Shown here: positions 15,735-23,500 of the stretch, piece after piece
Position numbering within the stretch: position 1 is the stretch's first letter
Layout of the letters: each line of letters begins with the position of its first letter
The notes under the pieces: generated by a model
Databases searched by the model: none
The model's input: only the letters and a program-made list of their open reading frames with translations
What the model was told of the DNA's origin: nothing
Translations under genes and position numbers: made by a program
From: Streptococcus mitis
GTDB taxonomy: Bacteria; Bacillota; Bacilli; Lactobacillales; Streptococcaceae
DNA length: 64,000 nucleotides
Direction: 5' to 3'
NCBI RefSeq assembly: GCF_946190065.1
Contig: NZ_CAMHZD010000001.1
Coordinates: 1-64,000, forward strand

Positions 15735-16553
15735 ATGAAGATTCAGACAACAAACTTAGGTAAAGGTGGCGGTGGTAAGACTACAGATACCTTTAATGAA
15801 GGGGATTGGTTGGCACGTGTTAAGGGGCTTAGAACATTACTCATTGATGGAGCTTGGGAATGCAATTTGACAAGAACATTTGATGTAAAATACGAGAAAA
15901 CCGTCTATGATATATTTACGACTGGAGAGTACGAAATTGTTCCAATATCAGAAAATCTCAGTTTGATTTGTGGTGATGAGCGTTTGACAGATGAGCAGTT
16001 AGATCTGGCTAGTCGAAACAACAAATATCTCCAGTTGTTTATGTGGTTTGGCGAACATTACGAGGAGTTAGAAGCACAATTTGATGTCATTCTAATTGAT
16101 ACGCATAATGACGAGAGCCTAGTTACGGCTAATTTTATAGCCGTATCAGATATTGTCTTAGCTGTTTCTGATGCCTCTCTTAATGGTTTTCGTGCCTGGT
16201 TATCTTTGAAAAATTTTGTAGACTTCATCAAGAGCGAAGCTATCGAAGTCATTACTAAGAAAAGCTATGTTAAAGCAGAACCTTATCTTATTGGAAATAA
16301 GATTGAGTACTTTGGAAACAATGTAACAGACACCTGTAAACAATTTTTAGAAGTTGTTGAAGAAGATTCGGCTTACCTAGGTTCTATCCAGAAAAAAGAG
16401 CTCATGGCCAAGAGTCTTGTGATCAGTCAGAGTGTCTTTGAGCAGCATGAAGAGATGACAGCTAACCAAAAAGAGACACATCAAAAGTTTTATGATAATA
16501 TAAACTACGTATATGAAAATATTTTGAGTGTGTTAGAAGGAGAGGTAGCATGA
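15735..16553 (+). CDS. ParA-type partition ATPase
   Basis: A 272-residue protein from ATG 15735 after CCAAGGAGG. The deviant Walker A is LGKGGGGKTT (residues ~8-17, usually KGGVGKTT). The Walker A' region reads LLIDGAWECNLT and Walker B reads VILIDTHND (~115). ParA proteins move plasmids with a small DNA-binding partner. The next gene overlaps by four bases (ATGA) and encodes such a partner. The arrangement with a RepA_N gene resembles the PrgP/PrgO/PrgW set of pCF10 and implies that the ICE is maintained as a replicating circle, as reported for TnGBS elements. The GAWE substitution after the Walker A' Asp is unusual. Confidence 0.85.
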   Translation: MKIQTTNLGKGGGGKTTDTFNEGDWLARVKGLRTLLIDGAWECNLTRTFDVKYEKTVYDIFTTGEYEIVPISENLSLICGDERLTDEQLDLASRNNKYLQLFMWFGEHYEELEAQFDVILIDTHNDESLVTANFIAVSDIVLAVSDASLNGFRAWLSLKNFVDFIKSEAIEVITKKSYVKAEPYLIGNKIEYFGNNVTDTCKQFLEVVEEDSAYLGSIQKKELMAKSLVISQSVFEQHEEMTANQKETHQKFYDNINYVYENILSVLEGEVA

Positions 16554-16822
16554 CAGAGAATCGATTCGCACAAGTAAAACAAACATTCCAGAGTACACCA
16601 AAGAGAGAAAAGACTCCTTCGTCTAGGAAACAAAATCAGGAGGCTAGAAAGTCTCCTGAAAGCTATAATAAAAAGCAAAGATATCCATTCTCTTTACATC
16701 ATAATGTTCGATATGATATGTTAGATGCTTTAGTAGAGTATCATGGTGAGAAATCAGCTTCATCTTATATCGAGAAGATGATTATAAGAGAATGGGAAAA
16801 GATGCAGAAAAAAATTAAGTAA
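16550..16822 (+). CDS. Ribbon-helix-helix protein, probable centromere-binding partner of ParA
   Basis: A 90-residue basic protein. Residues 1-45 are polar and likely disordered, rich in Lys, Ser and Gln, as in ParG- or omega-type partners whose flexible N-terminus stimulates ParA. Residues ~46-88 read as a strand (RYPFSLH) and two helices (VRYDMLDALVEYHG and SASSYIEKMIIREWEKM), the ribbon-helix-helix plan. It would bind short AT-rich repeats as a dimer; the repeated TATATAAAAAGTTATATAAC sites are the natural candidate. Its start overlaps the parA stop. Confidence 0.75.
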   Translation: MTENRFAQVKQTFQSTPKREKTPSSRKQNQEARKSPESYNKKQRYPFSLHHNVRYDMLDALVEYHGEKSASSYIEKMIIREWEKMQKKIK

Positions 16823-16848
16823 TGAGATATCGGAAAGGATGATTTTTT

Positions 16849-17043
16849 ATGATAGATTTTAGTAAAGAAATAAAGAAGAAAAATGATAATGACGATGAAG
16901 ATCCACAATCAGGGAGAGATTATCTTCATGATATGAAGAAAAACAAAAAAATAAAGGACGAGGAGCTTCTTAGAAAGTTGCACGAGGCAGAGTCTAATAT
17001 CTCCAGTTCAGATGAAAAATCACTTGAAATGGAGAAAGAATAA
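16849..17043 (+). CDS. Small highly charged protein of the par-rep operon
   Basis: A 64-residue protein after GAAAGGATG. It is almost entirely charged or polar residues (MIDFSKEIKKKNDNDDEDPQ, ending KSLEMEKE), with no hydrophobic core except scattered Leu, so it is probably disordered or helical. Its stop overlaps the repA start (TAATG), so it may serve partly to couple repA translation. No family recognised. Confidence 0.6.
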   Translation: MIDFSKEIKKKNDNDDEDPQSGRDYLHDMKKNKKIKDEELLRKLHEAESNISSSDEKSLEMEKE

Positions 17044-17423
17044 TGAAATACTTATCAAATTTATCAGATATTCCAGAATTTTCTTCAGCAGCAACAGATT
17101 CAGGACAATTCTTTATTCCTCGTCCAATAATGGACAATCCACAGTTCAATGATTTGAAGAGTAGTGGAATTTTTCTCTACATGCTTTTATTAAATCGTTT
17201 AAGAGCTGCAGTTGACTTTGAATTAAAAGGATATGATGAAAATGGAAATACTTTTGTATGTTACCCTATAGAGGAGCTAATGGAGGCTCTTCAATCAGAT
17301 AAAAGTAAAGTGATTTCTTTGAAAAAGAAGCTAAAGAATCATGGTTTAATTGAAGAAATCCGCCAAGGATCCAATCTACCCAATAGAATTTACCTAACAG
17401 ATGAGATTTTAAAATATTACTGA
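17043..17423 (+). CDS. RepA_N-type replication initiator, N-terminal domain only
   Basis: A 126-residue protein with the conserved N-terminal domain of RepA_N plasmid initiators: FFIPRPIMDNPQFNDLKSSG, an LYMLLLNRLRAAV helix, DENGNTFVCYPIEELMEAL and LKNHGLIEEIRQGSNLPNRIYL. This is a winged-helix origin-binding domain. Usual RepA_N initiators are ~300-350 residues with a variable C-terminal domain; that part is absent and no frameshifted continuation is evident. It could be a minimal initiator or a regulator of replication. RepA_N origins often lie inside the rep gene, so an origin here is possible but not seen. It is translated from an ATG overlapping the previous stop. Confidence 0.75.
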   Translation: MKYLSNLSDIPEFSSAATDSGQFFIPRPIMDNPQFNDLKSSGIFLYMLLLNRLRAAVDFELKGYDENGNTFVCYPIEELMEALQSDKSKVISLKKKLKNHGLIEEIRQGSNLPNRIYLTDEILKYY

Positions 17424-17443
17424 TAAAGTAGGAGGAATCTATA

Positions 17444-17770
17444 ATGATTTTCGTTGATGTTAAAAGACTTGTTCAGCTCTTCTTTATTTTTCTAGGAGCT
17501 ATAGCTGTATATATGTTCTATAAGACATTTGGTCTTAGTATGGTGTTTATAATTGTTTTAGGGTTGGCTGTTTTAAAATTCGCTCCAGCTTTCCTTCCAG
17601 TTGTATTATTATTGTATTTTGGGCTTCACTTTACAGGTGACTTTTCCTTTATTGCAGATGGGATTGTGACAATTTTATGGAGTATCATTTTGATTCCGAT
17701 GGCTATATTCACTATTGACATGAGCAAATCCTATTTTAGTAAAAAAGAGAAACCCTGGTATGACAAGTAA
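17444..17770 (+). CDS. Small polytopic membrane protein
   Basis: A 108-residue protein after AGGAGG. Three or four hydrophobic segments (LVQLFFIFLGAIAVYMFYKTF, LSMVFIIVLGLAVLKFAPAFLPVVLLLYFG, GIVTILWSIILIPMAIFTI) and a short charged C-terminus. No family recognised. As the last gene before the operon terminator and next to the transposase, it may be an accessory or exclusion factor; function unknown. Confidence 0.7.
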   Translation: MIFVDVKRLVQLFFIFLGAIAVYMFYKTFGLSMVFIIVLGLAVLKFAPAFLPVVLLLYFGLHFTGDFSFIADGIVTILWSIILIPMAIFTIDMSKSYFSKKEKPWYDK

Positions 17771-17801
17771 GAGTTTATCTGAAAAGATAGGCTCTTTTTT
17801 T
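17769..17801 (+). terminator. Terminator of the par-rep operon
   Basis: AAGAGTTTATCT pairs with AGATAGGCTCTT (two G-U pairs) around GAAA, followed by seven T. Confidence 0.9.
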
Positions 17802-17819
17802 GTCAGAACAAAGGATTAT

Positions 17820-17865
17820 TTGAACATTCAGGTCAAAATTTATTAAAATAAGCGTAATTTTAATA
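17820..17865 (+). promoter_or_regulatory. Transposase promoter overlapped by an inverted repeat
   Basis: TTGAAC (17820-17825), an 18-base spacer and TAAAAT (17844-17849). A perfect inverted repeat, TATTAAAAT and ATTTTAATA separated by seven bases (17841-17865), covers the -10 box and the transcription start, so a dimeric repressor, perhaps the transposase itself, could shut the promoter. Confidence 0.6.
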
Positions 17866-17879
17866 AGGGAGGATTCTGA

Positions 17880-19217
17880 ATGACTTTCTTTGATGAGAGA
17901 GAACTAAAAAATCAATTGCTGTTTCAAAATGCAAAAGAATTTTATAACTTTGTTTCTAGGTATGATGAGGAGATGATTCCAGTCATGAAAGCAAAGGGGT
18001 ATACCTGTATTCATTCAATGGAGCGAACCGTCGCTTTTACATTTGGTGAGTTTACTTTCAGAAGAAGACGTTGGAAAAAGGGAGATCATTGGGTCATTCC
18101 AGTAGATGAAAAGTTGGGGCTTCAGAAGAACGTCCGCTTCTCCTGGGAATTTATGTATCAGGTGGCCAAATTATCTACTTTAATGCCATATGATAAAGTA
18201 ACTCAGGTGATCCAATTGACTTATCACATCTCTATCACAAAACCAATTGTAGTAAAAGCTGTAAAAATTTGTGAGAAGTTATTGGAGGAAAGAGAAGCCT
18301 ATCGCTATTACGAAGAGGGTAAAGAAGTTAGCAAAAGAAAAGCCCAGGTTATTTATATTGAGGGTGATGGTGTGATGGTTAAAGCACGTGACTCACAGAA
18401 GGATAATAAACATTATGATTTATCCCATTTTGTAGTCCATACAGGAAGCCAGAAAGTTGGCAGCAATCGATTTGAACTCCAGGACAAAAAAGAATTTATT
18501 GGCCTTGACAACCGCTTAGTGAGGGAGCAGGTAATCGATTATCTATTCAATAATTACGAAGTTACGGATCAGACTTTATTGATTACGAACTCTGATGGAG
18601 GTCATGGATATACACCCTATGTTTTCAAAGAAATTGCGAAGGTTTTGCGAATTAAACGACACGAACATTTTTGGGATGAGTACCATGTAAATAAGGAGTT
18701 GAAGAATTATTTAAAATTTTACTCTGAAGATCTATTAGAGAGAGCTTTCCAGGCGATTAAGCAACATGATAAGCAGTTGATGAGAACTGTTCTGGATACG
18801 ACTGAAAGTTATATCGAAACAGAAGAAGAACAAGAGTCATTTGAGAGGTTCAAGAGTAAAATATTGAGAAATTTCCAATACACTAAACCAGCCGAACAAA
18901 GAGGATTCAGTCATGCAGGAATAGGGATAATGGAGAGTCAGCATCGTAAGGTCACTTATAGAATGAAAAAAAGAGGAATGTACTGGACACTTGCTGGAGC
19001 TGAAACGATGAGTCGGATAATTGTTTTGAATTATGAGGATTCTTTGAGGGAACTATTCTTTGGTAACTGGAGAGAAGATTATGAAAAATTTATTTCTTTA
19101 GAGGAAGTTTCTGCTTATACCATTAAAAAAAGAATGAGTAAAACGGAAAAAGAAAATACATCTAGATATCAATGTTACCCTGATAGTAAAAGATTATCTT
19201 ACTTCCGAAAACAATAA
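17880..19217 (+). CDS. ISLre2-family DDE transposase, the likely ICE recombinase
   Basis: A 445-residue protein after GGGAGG. It matches the ISLre2/UPF0236 family: an N-terminal region with FTFGEFTFRRRRWKKGDHW, then a catalytic core with Asp in IYIEGDGVMV (~163), Asp in TNSDGGHGY (~239) and Glu in GIMESQHRK (~352). The family's HEHFWDEYH segment and AGAETMSRI near the C-terminus are present. Length is normal. TnGBS elements are recalled to use a related transposase that inserts just upstream of sigma-A promoters; this gene is the last one before the chromosome, and a tRNA promoter lies beyond. It could instead belong to a separate IS inside the ICE, but no second pair of IS ends is evident. 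Confidence 0.85.
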   Translation: MTFFDERELKNQLLFQNAKEFYNFVSRYDEEMIPVMKAKGYTCIHSMERTVAFTFGEFTFRRRRWKKGDHWVIPVDEKLGLQKNVRFSWEFMYQVAKLSTLMPYDKVTQVIQLTYHISITKPIVVKAVKICEKLLEEREAYRYYEEGKEVSKRKAQVIYIEGDGVMVKARDSQKDNKHYDLSHFVVHTGSQKVGSNRFELQDKKEFIGLDNRLVREQVIDYLFNNYEVTDQTLLITNSDGGHGYTPYVFKEIAKVLRIKRHEHFWDEYHVNKELKNYLKFYSEDLLERAFQAIKQHDKQLMRTVLDTTESYIETEEEQESFERFKSKILRNFQYTKPAEQRGFSHAGIGIMESQHRKVTYRMKKRGMYWTLAGAETMSRIIVLNYEDSLRELFFGNWREDYEKFISLEEVSAYTIKKRMSKTEKENTSRYQCYPDSKRLSYFRKQ

Positions 19218-19232
19218 AAATATATAATAAAG

Positions 19233-19252
19233 TATATAAAAAGTTATATAAC
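19233..19252 (+). promoter_or_regulatory. 20-base repeated operator/partition-like site, copy 3
   Basis: TATATAAAAAGTTATATAAC, identical to copies at 1716 and 15686, here preceded by TATATAATAAAG. It lies between the transposase stop and its terminator, upstream of the attenuator promoter. Confidence 0.65.
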
Positions 19253-19256
19253 AATA

Positions 19257-19280
19257 ACCTTTGTAAAAAAAGGTCTTTTT
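19257..19280 (+). terminator. Terminator after the transposase gene
   Basis: ACCTTT pairs with AAAGGT, followed by CTTTTT. The stem is short (6 bp). Confidence 0.6.
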
Positions 19281-19304
19281 GTGCTACAATCAAACATAAA
19301 ATAC

Positions 19305-19333
19305 TTGCACGGTATGTAAAAATGTGTTATAAT
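19305..19333 (+). promoter_or_regulatory. Sigma-A promoter of the terminal leader RNA
   Basis: TTGCAC (19305-19310), a 17-base spacer and TATAAT (19328-19333). Transcription would start near 19340 and run toward the ICE right end. Confidence 0.8.
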
Positions 19334-19352
19334 TTACTTAAATTAATCGAAT

Positions 19353-19387
19353 AAAAAAAGACGAAAAGTGCGCTAACACTTCTCGCC
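19353..19387 (-). terminator. Terminator of the antisense RNA
   Basis: Read on the minus strand: an 11-bp stem with two G-U pairs, loop TTAGCG, then TTTTTTT at plus positions 19359-19353. Confidence 0.75.
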
Positions 19388-19423
19388 TTACCGAGTAAGA
19401 ACTCACCCTTCTTACTCAGTCTT
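19353..19423 (-). ncRNA. Antisense RNA opposite the leader
   Basis: On the minus strand, -35 TTGACA (19458-19453), a 17-base spacer and -10 TATCAT (19435-19430) predict a start near 19423. The RNA has a 5' hairpin (GAGTAAGAA/TTCTTACTC) and a 3' hairpin GGCGAGAAGTG/CACTTTTCGTC followed by seven T, whose pairing is complete only on the minus strand because of G-U pairs. The ~70-nt product is fully complementary to the leader's A-B region. This is the form of a countertranscribed copy-control RNA. Confidence 0.7.
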
Positions 19424-19456
19424 TAATTAATGATACCTGATAACTGTATCAATGTC

Positions 19457-19490
19457 AAGACTGAGCAAGAAATTTGTTCAGTCTTTTTTT
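19457..19490 (+). terminator. Attenuator terminator at the ICE right end
   Basis: AAGACTGAGCAAG and TTTGTTCAGTCTT form a 13-bp stem (G-U pairs included) with loop AAA and a following T run. It overlaps the -35 box of the antisense promoter on the other strand. Confidence 0.85.
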
Positions 19491-19571
19491 AAAACTCGGT
19501 GATGTTCTCCTAGAAAATTATGAATTTAGGCGTTCTAAAAAATTCTACCGCATACCTCACTAGAAAAAAAC
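19491..19571. other. Presumed ICE right end and insertion junction
   Basis: AT-rich sequence without a gene. It includes related motifs GTTCTCCTAGAAAATTAT and GTTCTAAAAAATTCTA that could be part of a transposon end. The exact end and target duplication cannot be fixed without the left junction or an empty site. Confidence 0.4.
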
Positions 19572-19600
19572 TTGTTATTAGAGCAAATTTCTGTTATAAT
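19572..19600 (+). promoter_or_regulatory. Sigma-A promoter of tRNA-Arg
   Basis: TTGTTA (19572-19577), a 17-base spacer and TATAAT (19595-19600), 11 bases before the mature tRNA. The presumed ICE end lies some 15 bases or more upstream of the -35 box. Confidence 0.9.
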
Positions 19601-19611
19601 AAAACAAGTTT

Positions 19612-19683
19612 CCACCCTTAGTGTAATGGATATCACGTAAGATTCCGGTTCTTGAGATGGGGGTTCGATTCCCTCAGGGTGGA
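19612..19683 (+). tRNA. tRNA-Arg, anticodon CCG
   Basis: 72-nt cloverleaf: acceptor CCACCCT/AGGGTGG with discriminator A; D arm GTG...CAC; anticodon stem TAAGA/TCTTG with loop TTCCGGT, giving anticodon CCG (codon CGG, Arg); T arm GGGGG-TTCGATT-CCCTC. CCA is not encoded. The gene is intact, and the ICE does not use its 3' end as an attachment site as integrase elements do. Confidence 0.95.
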
Positions 19684-19694
19684 TGTAAATAGCC

Positions 19695-19720
19695 TAAAAA
19701 AGCCTTTAATAGGTTTTTTT
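19695..19720 (+). terminator. Terminator after tRNA-Arg
   Basis: AAAAAGCCT and AGGTTTTTT pair around TTAAT with a T-rich 3' side. Confidence 0.7.
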
Positions 19721-19802
19721 CTTTACACCGTCTCAAATTTGCACCTAAAACTGAAAATCTATTTTTAAAGAATATCCAAATCCCCTCCAGTCCCGTTTTA
19801 AA

Positions 19803-19831
19803 GTGACTCAGGATGCTTTTTTTGATATAAT
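19803..19831 (+). promoter_or_regulatory. Promoter of the rnc-smc-ftsY operon
   Basis: -10 TATAAT at 19826-19831 with a weak -35 GTGACT (19803-19808) at 17 bases. The start lies ~30 bases before rnc. Confidence 0.6.
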
Positions 19832-19865
19832 AAAAAGGACTGTTATCAGTTAGAAAGAGGTTGGT

Positions 19866-20564
19866 ATGAAAGAATTACAAACTGTACTAAAGAACCATTT
19901 TGCAATCGAATTTGCAGATAAAAATTTACTGGAGACTGCCTTTACTCATACGAGTTATGCCAATGAGCACCGCCTCTTAAAAATTTCACACAATGAACGC
20001 TTGGAATTTTTAGGAGACGCTGTTCTACAGTTATTGATTTCAGAATATCTGTATAAAAAATATCCTAAAAAACCTGAGGGTGACTTGTCTAAACTCCGTG
20101 CTATGATTGTCCGTGAGGAGAGTTTGGCTGGTTTTGCGCGTGATTGCCAGTTTGATCAGTTTATCAAACTGGGTAAGGGGGAAGAGAAGTCTGGTGGGCG
20201 CAATCGTGATACCATTCTTGGTGATGCCTTTGAAGCCTTTCTTGGTGCCCTCCTTTTGGACAAGGATGTGGCCAAGGTTAAGGAATTTATCTATCAAGTC
20301 ATGATTCCTAAGGTTGAAGCAGGCGAGTTTGAGATGATTACAGACTACAAAACCCATCTCCAAGAGTTACTTCAGGTCAATGGGGATGTGGCTATTCGTT
20401 ATCAGGTGATTTCTGAAACGGGTCCTGCCCACGATAAGGTTTTTGATGTAGAAGTTCTTGTTGAAGGTAAGAGCATTGGTCAAGGTCAAGGTCGTTCTAA
20501 GAAATTAGCAGAGCAGGAAGCTGCCAAAAATGCCGTTGAGAAAGGGCTGGATTCATGTATTTAA
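19866..20564 (+). CDS. rnc: Ribonuclease III
   Basis: A 232-residue protein. It has the RNase III signature [20 protein letters not shown] (~42-61) with catalytic Glu and Asp, a second acidic cluster [15 protein letters not shown] (~115-130), and a C-terminal double-stranded RNA-binding domain (~158-228, ending [17 protein letters not shown]). It cleaves double-stranded RNA in rRNA maturation and mRNA turnover. It overlaps smc by 10 bases and opens a run of five tightly packed genes to ftsY. An antisense/leader duplex such as the one at the ICE end would be a plausible substrate, though that is only inference. Confidence 0.97.
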
Positions 20565-23500
20565 AGGAAATCGAAATTCAGGGATTCAAGTCTTTTGCTG
20601 ATAAGACCAAGGTCGTCTTTGACCAAGGTGTGACGGCAGTCGTTGGACCCAATGGTTCTGGAAAGTCGAATATTACAGAAAGTCTGCGTTGGGCCTTGGG
20701 AGAGTCTAGTGTCAAGAGTCTCCGTGGGGGCAAGATGCCGGATGTTATTTTTGCTGGAACTGAAAGTCGCAAACCGCTCAATTATGCTTCTGTAGTTGTG
20801 ACTCTGGATAATAATGACGGATTTATCAAGGATGCAGGCCAAGAAATTAGGGTGGAACGCCATATCTATCGTAGTGGAGATAGCGAATACAAGATTGACG
20901 GCAAGAAAGTGCGTCTGCGTGATATTCATGACCTCTTCTTGGATACTGGATTGGGACGAGATTCCTTCTCCATTATTTCCCAAGGGAAGGTTGAGGAGAT
21001 TTTTAATTCCAAGCCTGAAGAACGCCGAGCTATTTTTGAAGAAGCTGCTGGAGTTTTAAAATACAAGACTCGCAGAAAAGAAACTGAGAGCAAACTACAA
21101 CAAACTCAGGATAATCTAGACCGCTTAGAGGATATTATTTACGAGTTGGATAATCAAATCAAGCCTCTTGAGAAGCAAGCTGAAAATGCCCGTAAGTTTC
21201 TAGATTTGGAAGGTCAACGCAAGGCTATTTATTTAGACGTTTTAGTTGCTCAAATCAAGGAAAATAAGGCTGAACTAGAGTTGACAGAAGAAGAGTTAGC
21301 ACAGGTTCAGGAACTCTTGACGAGCTACTACCAAAAGCGTGAAAAATTAGAAGAAGAAAATCAAACTCTTAAAAAGCAACGTCAAGATTTACAGGCTGAA
21401 ATGGCCAAAGACCAAGGCAGTTTGATGGATTTGACCAGTCTGATTAGTGATTTAGAGAGAAAATTAGCCCTATCGAAATTAGAATCTGAGCAAGTAGCCC
21501 TCAATCAACAGGAAGCACAAGCCCGTTTGGCTGCTTTGGAGGATAAGAGAAATTCTCTCAGCAAAGAAAAAACTGATAAGGAAAACTCTTTAGCACTTTT
21601 AGAGGAAAATCTAATCCAAAATAATCAAAAACTCAATTGTTTAGAAGCTGAATTGCTGGCTTTTTCAGATAATCCTGACCAGATGATTGAGCTCTTGCGT
21701 GAACGTTTTGTAGCACTTTTACAGGAAGAAGCCGATGTCTCAAACCAGTTGACCCGTATCGAAAACGAGTTGGAAAATAGTCGTCAGCTTTCTCAAAAAC
21801 AAGCAGATCAACTAGAAAAGCTCAAAGAACAACTGACTACAGCTAAAGAGAAGGCTAGTCATCAAAAAGAAGAGCTTAAAACGGCCAAGGAGCAGGTTCA
21901 GAAATTATTGGCTGACTATCAAGTCTGTGCCAAGGAACAAGAGGAGCAGAAAACTTCCTATCAAGCTCAACAAAGCCAACTCTTTGACCGTCTGGATAGT
22001 CTCAAAAACAAGCAGGCTAGAGCCCAAAGTTTGGAAAATATCCTGAGAAATCATAGCAACTTTTATGCAGGTGTTAAGAGTGTTCTCCAAGAAAAAGACC
22101 GCCTTGGTGGGATTATTGGGGCAGTTAGTGAGCACCTGACCTTTGATGTGCATTATCAAACTGCCCTTGAGATTGCGCTTGGTGCAAGCAGTCAGCACAT
22201 CATTGTAGAAGATGAGAACGCGGCGACTAAGGCCATTGATTTCCTCAAACGAAACAGAGCAGGTCGTGCAACCTTCCTTCCGTTGACGACTATCAAGGCG
22301 CGTACGATTTCTAGTCAGAACCAAGATGCTATTGCTGCAAGCCCAGGTTTCCTTGGGATGGCAGATGAGCTGGTTACTTTTGATATTAGACTGGAAGCCA
22401 TTTTCAAGAACTTGCTAGCAACAACAGCTATTTTTGATACAGTAGAACATGCGCGTGCAGCCGCGCGCCAAGTTCGTTATCAGGTCCGTATGGTGACATT
22501 GGATGGGACAGAACTTCGTACAGGTGGTTCCTATGCAGGTGGAGCCAATCGTCAGAACAACAGCATTTTCATCAAGCCAGAGTTGGAACAATTGCAAAAA
22601 GAAATTGCTGAAGAAGAAGTAAGTCTTCGTTCAGAAGAAACCGCTTTGCAGACCTTGCAAGATGAGATGGCTAGATTGACAGAAAGTTTAGAAGCCATCA
22701 AATCTCAAGGAGAGCAGGCACGTATTCAGGAGCAAGCCTTGTCCCTCGCTTATCAGCAGACCAGTCAACAAGTTGAAGAGCTAGAAACTCTTTTGAAACT
22801 CCAAGAAGAGGAATTAGATCGTCTTTCTGAGGGAGATTGGCAAGCAGATAAGGAAAAATGCCAAGAGCGCCTCACTACTATCTCCAGCGACAAGCAAAAT
22901 CTGGAAGCTGAGATTGAAGAGATTAAGTCTAACAAAAACGCCATTCAAGAACGCTATCAAAACTTGCAGGAAGAGGTAGCGCAGGCTCGCTTGCTTAAGA
23001 CAGAACTGCAAGGGAAAAAACGTTATGAAGTGGCTGACATTGACCGTTTAGGCAAGGAATTGGACAATCTGAATATCGAGCAAGAGGAAATTCAGCGCCT
23101 TCTCCAAGAAAAAGTTGACAATCTTGAGAAGGTTGATACAGAATTGCTCAGTCAACAGGTAGAAGAAGCCAAAACTCAGAAAACAAACCTCCAACAAGGT
23201 TTGATTCGCAAGCAGTTTGAGTTGGATGATATTGAAGGTCAACTGGATGATATTGCTAGTCATTTGGATCAGGCTCGCCAGCAGAATGAGGAGTGGATTC
23301 GCAAGCAAACACGTGCTGAAGCTAAGAAAGAAAAGGTCAGCGAGCGCTTGCGCCATCTACAAAGCCAATTAACAGACCAGTATCAGATTAGCTATACTGA
23401 AGCACTAGAAAAGGCACATGAATTGGAAAACCTCAATCTGGCAGAGCAAGAGGTGCAGGATTTAGAGAAAGCTATTCGCTCACTGGGTCCTGTCAATTTG

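Larger units (their letters stand above)
19340..19490 (+). ncRNA. Leader RNA with terminator/antiterminator fold
   Basis: A ~150-nt leader contains four segments. A, GAGTAAGAA (19393-19401), pairs with B, TTCTTACTC (19409-19417). C, AAGACTGAGCAAG (19457-19469), pairs with D, TTTGTTCAGTCTT (19473-19485), followed by a T run: an intrinsic terminator. B extended to 19423 (CTTACTCAGTCTT) can instead pair with C at 12 of 13 positions. A:B plus C:D is the 'off' fold and B:C the 'on' fold, the logic of transcription attenuation in pIP501/pAMbeta1-type plasmids. No gene follows before the tRNA. Confidence 0.7.
1..19556 (+). mobile_element. Right-hand part of a TnGBS-like integrative and conjugative element
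   Basis: Contiguous conjugation genes (VirD4-, VirB6-, VirB3-, VirB4- and VirB1-like), SSB, a surface adhesin, a ParA/RHH/RepA_N plasmid-type maintenance operon and a terminal ISLre2-type DDE transposase all read on the + strand, then give way abruptly to housekeeping chromosome. No integrase or relaxase is in view; the left end is outside the window. The right boundary is inferred to lie between the last ICE structure (terminator ending 19490) and the -35 box of tRNA-Arg (19572); 19556 is an estimate, not a seen junction. Assignment to the TnGBS family rests on the DDE transposase, the plasmid-like replication genes and the position upstream of a sigma-A promoter. Confidence 0.8.

Noticed and set aside
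19612-19683. tRNA-Arg as an integrase attachment site of the ICE
   Set aside because: The ICE lies on the 5' (promoter) side, the tRNA is intact, no direct repeat of its 3' end is seen, and no integrase is visible.
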